A DNA stretch of 36,909 bases, from the NCBI GenBank assembly GCA_031261425.1, contig JAISJR010000080.1, forward strand, positions 1 to 36,909, in the 5' to 3' direction. The first letter of the stretch is position 1. Every line of letters starts with the position of its first letter. The translations under genes were made by a program, and so were the position numbers. The stretch is from Planctomycetota bacterium (lineage in GTDB: Bacteria > Planctomycetota > SZUA-567). Of the stretch, positions 30,995-36,909 are shown piece by piece. Below the pieces are notes generated by a model that ran no database searches, was not told where the DNA came from, and saw only the letters and a program-made list of their open reading frames with translations.

Positions 30995-33900
30995 ATGCCC
31001 ACCTTTGCCGATTTGCGACCGTTGACGGCGGATTTGCCGCCGCTCGTGCTGTTGAGTTCGCTTGATTTCGGCGGCGCCGGAAGCGCGGCGAGTCGGTTGC
31101 TTGAGGGTTTGATTGCCGCCGGCGCCGACGCGCGGATGATTTGTTTGCAAAAAAAATCGAATTTGCCGCAGGTCGGCGAATTGAAACATCCGCAAACGGG
31201 ACAACCGTTGTGGAATTATGATTGCGCGTTGCGACAGGAAGTAATGCGGAGTTATCCAAATCCTCCGGCGGGATTAGAAATGTTTTCGCTGACGAAATCG
31301 TTAGTCAATCTCGCCGATTTTGATGTGGTGAAAAACGCGCCGTTGATTCATTTGCATTGGGTCGCGGGGCTCGTCGGCTTTCCGCAAGCGCGCGAGGTCT
31401 TGCGGAATAAACCGGTGGTGTGGACGGCGCGGGATATGAATCCTTTCACCGGTGGTTGCCATTATTCCGCCGGTTGCGAAAAGTGGAAAACCGACGGTTG
31501 TCAAAGTTGTCCGCAACTCGGCGCCACGACGGTGGATTACGATTTGGCGGCGGGAAATTTTGTTAATAAATACGACGGCTATCAGGGATTGAACCTAAAC
31601 ATCGTAACGATCAGCCGGCAATTTGAACAGTTAGTCGGCGAAAGTTTGTTACTTAAAAATTATCCGCGAGTCGTTATTCATAACGGTTATTCGGCAGAGA
31701 CCTTCGCCGCGCCGCCGCGAGAAAATGCCCGCGCCGCATTCAAATTTCCGCGCGATAAAAAAATTATTCTTTTTGTCGCCAACGACGTTAAGCGCCGCAA
31801 CAAAGGATTTTATTTGTTGGTCGCCGCGCTCGACCGTTTGCGTAAAACTTGGGCGGAAAATCCGCCGCTGTTAGTGGTTGTCGGAATGCCGCCGAAAGAG
31901 ATGTTGCCGCAAGGATACGATTGCTGTTTGTTCGGGAAGATTGACGACAAGCAAAAAATGACCGCCATTTACGCCGCCGCCGACGTTTTTGTGTCGTCGT
32001 CGTTGCAGGAAGCGTTTGGTAATGTAACGGCGGAAGCGCAAGCGGCGGGAACGCCCGGAATCGTTTTCGCCGACACCGGCGGCGCCGATACGGTGATTGA
32101 CGGCGTTACCGGTTTCGTGGCGAAGCATCCAGGTTTGCCGCTTGCGGACGCGCCAATGGCGACGCAAGAGGAAAGCGTGAGCGATTTAGCCGCGAAAATT
32201 AAACAAGTTTTATCTATGCCTGCCGCCGACTATGAGAAAATGCGGGAAAATTGCCGTCAAAATGCGCGAGCGGAATTTTGTTTGGAATTGCAGGTCGAGC
32301 GTCATCTGCGACTTTATCGAAAATTGTTGGGCTTGCCGGAAACGCCGACCGCGCGGACGACCGTGCCGGTCGCCCCGCCGGCGCCGCAACCCGCCGCCGC
32401 GCCCGTCGCCGATTACGACTATATTTCGCCGGAATTGAAATCAATCAACCTTGATACCGCTTTCCCGAATTTAATCATTGGCGATAAAAACGTGTCGCAA
32501 TGGCAATGGAGTCGCAAAAACATTCCGCACCATCATTACGTTGATCGGAGGATTCCTGATTGCGGTTTTCTCGATCGCGACGAAGCGATTCTGCTTTACA
32601 ACTCCGCATTGCCGTTCGCCGGTCAACCGGCGTTGGAAATCGGATGTTTTATGGGGTGGTCAGCGTGTCATTTAGCAAGCGCCGGCGTGATTTTAGACGT
32701 GGTTGACCCGCTGTTGAAACGAGATTTATTCGCGCAAAGCGTAACGTCATCGCTGACGGCGGCGGGAGTGCGCGAGCGGGTTAATTTAGTCCCCGGTTTT
32801 TCGCCGCAAGAAGTTGAACGTTTGGCGTTGGCGGGCAAGCGGTGGAAATTTATTTTTATTGACGGCAATCACGAGGCGCCGGGTCCGTTACAAGACGCGC
32901 AAGTTAGCGAAAAATACGCCGCCGATGACGCGCTGATAATGTTTCACGATGTCAACGCGCCGGCGGTTGCCGCCGGAGTGGACTATTTCCGTCAACGCGG
33001 TTGGTCAATCAAAATTTATCACACGACGCAAATAATGGCGGCGGCGTGGCGCGGCAAAATTACCGCTCCCGCGCACACTCCCGACCCCAAAATCAAATGG
33101 GAAATCCCCGCGCATTTGCAATTTTTAGCGGCGTATTTTGAATCTGTGGAATCGCAAGATGTCGCCATTACTGGCACGTTAAATGCGGGGGGGGGCACTG
33201 TCAACGGCGGAAAAATTCGCCGCACGCCGCTTGAAACTAACGCGCAAACTTTGGCGCGATTCTATGCCGACGAAATTGCGAAAATTATCGCGGCGGCGAA
33301 ACAATATGAAATGGCGTGGCGCGAAAATCTGCCCATTCCGGCGCCGCGCGAGGAGTTGACTGATTTTTATCTCCAGTCAACCTCATTTGATCGTAGCGGC
33401 AATGTTTTAATCAAAACCGTCAACGGACAAAAAACTTATTATCGCGGCATTGTTGCGGACAAGGCGGAGGATTTTCGGCAACTTTATCATTGCGGCGTCT
33501 TGACGGCGATTGCCGATGCCGGTCGGTTAGTCCGCGTAAAATTGACCAATTATTACACCGAGGATTTTCCACTGATTTTCGAATTAGAAACGTTGCGAAT
33601 TGTCAGTAGCGCGTATTGGTCTTTTTCGATGCTACGCGAAGCCGCGGTCAATATGTTGGTCATTAATGCCGTTTTGAAACATTATGGCTACGGCGTTTGG
33701 GACGGGCACTGTGCCAACACCACTTTTATGCGCAATCGACCGGTATTTTTCGATGTTGGCAGTTTAGTAAAAGGTGGCAGTCGGAGTTTTTTCAACGAAG
33801 TTTTTTCGTATGCTCTAATTCCTTTGATGATGCTCGCCACCGGAAAAAGTCATTTTGCGCGGAGCGCCGCCTATTATGTCGCGCCGCGAATTTTACCGGC

Positions 33901-34717
33901 GTCTATCGGGCGCAAGGAATCCGCCGAAATCCAAACGCTGTTTTCGATGTTTATGCAACATCACGCGCGACATAGCGCGGATGCCTATAACACCATATTA
34001 CGAGAAGTGTTTCAACAAGGAATAATAAAGCCGGAATATATTGATTTCCTCTTTCCGTATTGCTCGACAACGAAAACCGCGTGGGGCGATTATCACGATA
34101 AGGCGTATGCCCAAATCGCGCCGGACAAACGGTACATTCGAATTTTGGAATTGATAAAACAGTTTTCTCCTGACGCGCAAACTTGTGTCGATATTGCGGG
34201 CAACGCCGGTTACGTTGCGTATTTGTTGGCGGAAACCGGACAATTTTCTTCGATTATCAATCTTGATTACGATGAAAATGCGGTCGAAAGCGGACGAGGT
34301 AAAATAAAATCCGATACCGTCGATTTCTATTTGACTAACGCGATGGCTGCCGATGGCAATATGCCGCTTGCCGATTTCACCGCGTCGGTCAGGTCGGATT
34401 TGGTGTTAGCGTTGGCGGTTACGCATCATTTACTCTTAACGCAATGCTACAATATCCACGCGGTTTTAGCGAGGATTTCGATGTACACGCGGAAATACGC
34501 CTACGTTGAGTTTTGTCCTTTGGGAATGTATAACTCGGAATTCCATAAAGACAATCCGCCGCCGGTGCCGCCGTGGTATAACGACAACTGGTTTGAACAA
34601 AATTTTAAGAAAGCATTTAAAGTTATTCACAAAGAAGTCGTGGCGCGAGCCGTAATCGCGGGTGTCGAACGCGACCACCGAATTTTGTATATCGGCGAAA
34701 AAATTGAACGGAGTTAA
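30995..34717 (+). CDS. Three-module glycosyltransferase-methyltransferase-methyltransferase fusion
   Basis: 1240 aa. Module 1 (about 1-440) is a GT4-type GT-B glycosyltransferase: DFGGAGSAASRLLEGL, HLHW (119-122), VVWTARDMNPFTGGCHYSAGC and the donor-site EX7E (E339 and E347). Module 2 (about 475-715) is a class I SAM methyltransferase (LEIGCFMGWSACHLA near 548, FIFIDGNHEAP, MFHDV). Module 3 (about 735-1240) resembles NoeA-like nodulation methyltransferases: a region with YGYGVWDGHCANTTF...PVFFDVGSL, then a second SAM fold (VDIAGNAGYVAYLLAETG, INLDYDENAV). A nine-G tract (33187-33195) lies between modules 2 and 3 and is in frame. A GAGGAG site precedes the ATG. It probably modifies a surface glycan. 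Gene 34745 follows after 27 nt and shares the N-terminal start. Confidence 0.85.
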   Translation: MPTFADLRPLTADLPPLVLLSSLDFGGAGSAASRLLEGLIAAGADARMICLQKKSNLPQVGELKHPQTGQPLWNYDCALRQEVMRSYPNPPAGLEMFSLTKSLVNLADFDVVKNAPLIHLHWVAGLVGFPQAREVLRNKPVVWTARDMNPFTGGCHYSAGCEKWKTDGCQSCPQLGATTVDYDLAAGNFVNKYDGYQGLNLNIVTISRQFEQLVGESLLLKNYPRVVIHNGYSAETFAAPPRENARAAFKFPRDKKIILFVANDVKRRNKGFYLLVAALDRLRKTWAENPPLLVVVGMPPKEMLPQGYDCCLFGKIDDKQKMTAIYAAADVFVSSSLQEAFGNVTAEAQAAGTPGIVFADTGGADTVIDGVTGFVAKHPGLPLADAPMATQEESVSDLAAKIKQVLSMPAADYEKMRENCRQNARAEFCLELQVERHLRLYRKLLGLPETPTARTTVPVAPPAPQPAAAPVADYDYISPELKSINLDTAFPNLIIGDKNVSQWQWSRKNIPHHHYVDRRIPDCGFLDRDEAILLYNSALPFAGQPALEIGCFMGWSACHLASAGVILDVVDPLLKRDLFAQSVTSSLTAAGVRERVNLVPGFSPQEVERLALAGKRWKFIFIDGNHEAPGPLQDAQVSEKYAADDALIMFHDVNAPAVAAGVDYFRQRGWSIKIYHTTQIMAAAWRGKITAPAHTPDPKIKWEIPAHLQFLAAYFESVESQDVAITGTLNAGGGTVNGGKIRRTPLETNAQTLARFYADEIAKIIAAAKQYEMAWRENLPIPAPREELTDFYLQSTSFDRSGNVLIKTVNGQKTYYRGIVADKAEDFRQLYHCGVLTAIADAGRLVRVKLTNYYTEDFPLIFELETLRIVSSAYWSFSMLREAAVNMLVINAVLKHYGYGVWDGHCANTTFMRNRPVFFDVGSLVKGGSRSFFNEVFSYALIPLMMLATGKSHFARSAAYYVAPRILPASIGRKESAEIQTLFSMFMQHHARHSADAYNTILREVFQQGIIKPEYIDFLFPYCSTTKTAWGDYHDKAYAQIAPDKRYIRILELIKQFSPDAQTCVDIAGNAGYVAYLLAETGQFSSIINLDYDENAVESGRGKIKSDTVDFYLTNAMAADGNMPLADFTASVRSDLVLALAVTHHLLLTQCYNIHAVLARISMYTRKYAYVEFCPLGMYNSEFHKDNPPPVPPWYNDNWFEQNFKKAFKVIHKEVVARAVIAGVERDHRILYIGEKIERS
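33187..33195 (+). repeat. Poly-G (G9) tract at a module boundary
   Basis: Nine G follow AAATGC and are read as A731-GGG. It is in frame in this sequence, so all modules are made. Ten G would put TGA (33232-33234) in frame after 12 more codons; eight G would also truncate after a few dozen codons. Either change leaves the glycosyltransferase and first methyltransferase and removes module 3. Confidence 0.85.
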
Positions 34718-34744
34718 TCCGTTATTATTTAAAGAGGAAACCTA

Positions 34745-35950
34745 ATGCAGACCTTTGCCGATTTGCGCCTGCTGACCGCCGATTTACTTCCAGTGTTGAC
34801 GCTTGCCGCGACCGATTTTAGCGGCACGGCACCGAATCTTGCCACGCTAATTCATTTTGGCTTAACGCAAGCCGGTGCCGAAGCCCAAATGGTAACGCTG
34901 TGGAAAAAGACGAATATCGCGACCATTGGCGAATTACAAAAAAATGGCAAGCCATTGTATCATATTGTTCGCGGCGGCGGCGCGCAGAACGCGCATTTTT
35001 ATTTAAACCAAATTGCGGATTTACTGAATAACGCGGGATTGATTCTCTTGTTTGATATTCGCGGTTTAGTCGATTTTCCGACGGCGGCGCCGCTTTTGCG
35101 CGGCAAGAAAATTGTCTGGACGCTTGAAAGCGCCGAGCAATTAGCCGACGCCAACGCGCTGACCGTCATCGGCGAACCGCCGCTAAATCTCGTCGTGGTT
35201 ACGCCGACCGAGGAACTTGCCACAGAAGTTAAACAACATCCGGTGCTGAAAAATGTCTCCGTCGTCGCGATTCCCTCCGGTGGTTCCGATGACTGTTCGC
35301 GTTTTACCGCGCTCACGCTTTATTTGCAACTCTGCCGCCGCAGGTTGGCGCTTGTCGAAATCACCGCCGAACAGTTTTCGCGCGTTCGCGCCGTCGCCGC
35401 CGCCGAGCCGCAATTTTATAACAATATAATGAACTACACGACGGCGTTTTCCCGCCAATATCGCTACGCCGACTCGCGCCCGCCGCAAAATTCCGCGCCG
35501 ATCGTAATTTGGATTGGCGACGGCAAGCGCTGGATCGGAGGTTTGGCCGACCGTTTGGGCGGCATCGTGTTTGCATTTCAAATGTGCCGACAAGTTGGGC
35601 GCGATTTCAAAATCCATTTTGTTCACCCGTTTCGTTTGACAGATTATTTACAACCCAATCAATACAATTGGACGATTGCCCCGGAAGCGATTTCTTATCA
35701 TCCGCAATATTCTCAACCGGTGATGTTGATAGATGGAGGGGGGGGGATATGCGAGTCGCGTTGGCGCAAGCGTGGTTCGACGGCGTTTATCGGCAATTGC
35801 ATTGTTACACCAATTGGGGGATTGCCGGTATTGATTTTTGCGAAAATTTTACGCGGCTATTTAAACCCACCGCGGCGTTGCAAGCGCAACTCGACTACTG
35901 GACGGCGCAAATCGGCGGTGCTTATATTTCGGTCTCGTTCCGCTTCTTAA
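34745..35950 (+). CDS. Glycosyltransferase-like fusion, 5' part (frameshifted)
   Basis: 401 aa as read. Residues 1-190 are a diverged copy of the N-terminal GT-B half of the upstream gene (shared FADLRxLTADL start, GAxAxM and KKxN); no donor-site half follows, so this part is probably not catalytic. From about 250, GGLADRLGGIVFAFQM (G265 onward), FKIHFVHPFRLTDYLQPNQY and ISYHPQYSQPVMLID resemble the N-terminal half of a bacterial fucosyltransferase-like (NodZ/O-FucT-type) family. After G9 (35738-35746) the frame becomes nonsense (an Arg/Ser-rich end) and stops at 35950. The true continuation is in another frame (35749-36402). One more G, or two fewer, restores a 34745-36402 ORF of about 552 aa. 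A GAGGAA site precedes the ATG; the gene is 27 nt after the larger fusion. Confidence 0.75.
   Translation: MQTFADLRLLTADLLPVLTLAATDFSGTAPNLATLIHFGLTQAGAEAQMVTLWKKTNIATIGELQKNGKPLYHIVRGGGAQNAHFYLNQIADLLNNAGLILLFDIRGLVDFPTAAPLLRGKKIVWTLESAEQLADANALTVIGEPPLNLVVVTPTEELATEVKQHPVLKNVSVVAIPSGGSDDCSRFTALTLYLQLCRRRLALVEITAEQFSRVRAVAAAEPQFYNNIMNYTTAFSRQYRYADSRPPQNSAPIVIWIGDGKRWIGGLADRLGGIVFAFQMCRQVGRDFKIHFVHPFRLTDYLQPNQYNWTIAPEAISYHPQYSQPVMLIDGGGGICESRWRKRGSTAFIGNCIVTPIGGLPVLIFAKILRGYLNPPRRCKRNSTTGRRKSAVLIFRSRSAS
35738..35746 (+). repeat. Poly-G (G9) tract causing a frameshift
   Basis: Nine G after ATGGA. The upstream frame reads DGGGGICES; the downstream frame needs GGGGDMRVALAQAW. G10 or G7 joins them. 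The tract also forms a GGAGG-like ribosome site just before ATG 35749, so the downstream part could start on its own. Confidence 0.85.
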
Positions 35951-36402
35951 AACTTCTGGGCGACTTTGTCGATGTGGACACGGTCTTGCCCTTGCCGCCA
36001 TCGGAACGCGACGCGCTAATTAACCGATGCTTGCACCATTTGTCCGATATTTATGAACGGGAAAAAGACGGAATAAACCGAGTTTTGGTATGTAGCGACA
36101 GCGCGACTTTCTTACAAGCGGCGGCGCAACTGCCCTTTGTATTTAGCGTGCCGGGAAAAATCCGTCATATCGACCGCGACAGGAGTTGCGATAATGACGC
36201 GGCAATGAAAGCGTTCGTCGATTATTTTCTAATTAGCCGCGCGCAAAAAATTTTTCTGGTCATCGACGGACAAATGCGTAACAGCGGTTTCCCGAATTCT
36301 GCCGCGTTACTTGGCGGCAAAACGTGCGAGGTCTGGCGCGAAGAGCCGGCTTCAACACCTCCGGTGCCCATTGAAACGCCGAATAAATACGACTCGAAGT
36401 AA
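35749..36402 (+). CDS. Glycosyltransferase-like fusion, 3' part (frame-shifted continuation)
   Basis: 217 aa from ATG 35749 (MRVALAQAWFDGVYRQLHCY). The frame is open back to 35509, but the part before 35749 is out-of-frame translation of the upstream gene. It contains RVLVCSDSATFLQAA, GKIRHIDRD, AMKAFVDYFLISRAQKIFLV and a RNSGFPNSAALLGGK end, a pattern like the C-terminal half of O-fucosyltransferase/NodZ-type enzymes (SDS...D...LS....S.F...AA..G). It is thus the second half of the domain begun in the 5' part. Independent expression is possible because the G tract gives a good ribosome site. A Pro/Thr tail closes it. Confidence 0.7.
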   Translation: MRVALAQAWFDGVYRQLHCYTNWGIAGIDFCENFTRLFKPTAALQAQLDYWTAQIGGAYISVSFRFLKLLGDFVDVDTVLPLPPSERDALINRCLHHLSDIYEREKDGINRVLVCSDSATFLQAAAQLPFVFSVPGKIRHIDRDRSCDNDAAMKAFVDYFLISRAQKIFLVIDGQMRNSGFPNSAALLGGKTCEVWREEPASTPPVPIETPNKYDSK

Positions 36403-36619
36403 ATGACTGCAGTCGCGCCGCTCCGAACACGCATTCCGACGAGCCGCTAAACTTAATTTCCTATTCCGTTAATCAGTGCCGAGATCATTGTTTAAGTCGT
36501 AAATCGGCGGTTTCTAGTGGATGAACCTAAAATTTACACTGCGTGATATGTAAGATAAGGCGACTATCATTACGTCAACGTCGTGTTCGCGCCGTATTCA
36601 CCCATCAGAAAGGATTTTT

Positions 36620-36909
36620 ATGAAGCGCTTATTGCCCATCGGCATTCAGGATTTTATCGGCATCCGGCAAGACGGTTTTGTTTATGTCGATAAGACCGCG
36701 CGGATTTATGACTTACTTACCGGTTCGGGCAAGGCGTATTTTTTATCGCGTCCGCGCCGGTTCGGCAAGTCGCTGACTTGCTCGACGCTTGACGCGATTT
36801 TTTCCGCGCGCCGCGAACTGTTCGACGGCGCGGTCGGCGGCGCCGCGTTGGCGATAAACTCGCTCGACTGGGACTGGAAAAAACATCCGGTGATTCGCCT
36901 TGACCTCAA
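36620..36909 (+). CDS. AAA-ATPase-like / PD-(D/E)XK family protein, N-terminal part (cut by window end)
   Basis: 96 codons visible, running off the right edge. It starts MKRLLPIGIQDFIGIRQDG, then VYVDKTARIYDLLTGSGKAYFLSRPRRFGKSLTCSTLDAIF and later NSLDWDWKKHPVIRLDL. The YVDKT, FLSRPRRFGKSL (Walker A-like) and HPVI.LD blocks mark the AAA-ATPase-like family (PF09820), whose full proteins (about 500-600 aa) usually end in a PD-(D/E)XK nuclease-like domain (DUF1703). They are often multicopy and of unknown role. AAAGGA precedes the ATG. The 217-bp gap before it (36403-36619) holds no recognised feature. Confidence 0.88.
   Translation, partial: MKRLLPIGIQDFIGIRQDGFVYVDKTARIYDLLTGSGKAYFLSRPRRFGKSLTCSTLDAIFSARRELFDGAVGGAALAINSLDWDWKKHPVIRLDL

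Noticed and set aside
35509-35748. Start of the downstream glycosyltransferase fragment at 35509
   Set aside because: This segment is out-of-frame translation of the upstream coding DNA; conserved sequence begins at the G tract.
34745-36402. Simple decayed pseudogene
   Set aside because: Only one disruption exists, it lies in a G9 tract, and both halves keep conserved blocks; a switchable or miscalled tract is more likely, though sequencing error cannot be excluded.

Overview
The window is bacterial chromosome from a Gram-negative organism. It encodes MurG (peptidoglycan), KdsC (Kdo/LPS) and exported proteins, has high-GC coding DNA, and carries AT-rich or purine-rich intergenic repeats. An inverted-repeat block at the left edge (about 11-120) resembles, from memory, short repeats common in Planctomycetes and relatives. 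I therefore lean towards the PVC group, but nothing here proves the phylum.

Layout. 1-4300: hisS (-) and the exoribonuclease rnr (+), divergent around a repeat with inverted ends. 4300-6700: dnaK behind a consensus sigma-54 promoter and followed by a strong terminator, then a small unknown gene. 6800-11700: kdsC, thiH, murG and a radical SAM protein, separated by palindromic repeats. 11700-17500: hemerythrin and a leftward run of translation and nucleotide genes: rpsF, a 54-aa ORF, ssb, rpsR, rplI, pth, rplY, hicA/hicB and prs. 17900-22300: an MBL-fold hydrolase, crcB, aroA and cimA. 22600-30700: a small orphan, a 2087-aa secreted alpha-2-macroglobulin with an intact thioester motif, tRNA-Val(CAC), and an exported HExxH metallopeptidase-like protein. 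31000-36400: two tandem glycan-modification genes with related N-termini. The first is a three-module glycosyltransferase/methyltransferase/methyltransferase fusion; the second is a glycosyltransferase-like fusion that is currently frameshifted. 36620-end: start of an AAA-ATPase-like gene.

Two things stand out. First, each of the two adjacent glycan genes contains a nine-G tract. The first tract lies between modules and is in frame; the second lies inside a domain and is out of frame. No other G run of this length was seen in the window. This looks like a phase-variable (contingency) surface-glycan locus in which whole modules are switched. Second, many gene junctions carry palindromic elements whose arms are tandem heptamers (GAGAGTT, AACAATT/AAAAATT, GGGAAAA or TTAAGGG type) around a GC-rich core. 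They sit at gene 3' ends and supply or abut the stop codons and last residues of about a dozen genes. Because 7 is not a multiple of 3, stop-containing heptamers put stops in every frame. A third family of about 200-245 bp has 15-bp imperfect terminal inverted repeats (three copies with both ends, one degraded copy, one solitary end).

All calls rest on reading sequence and remembered family motifs; no database search was run.
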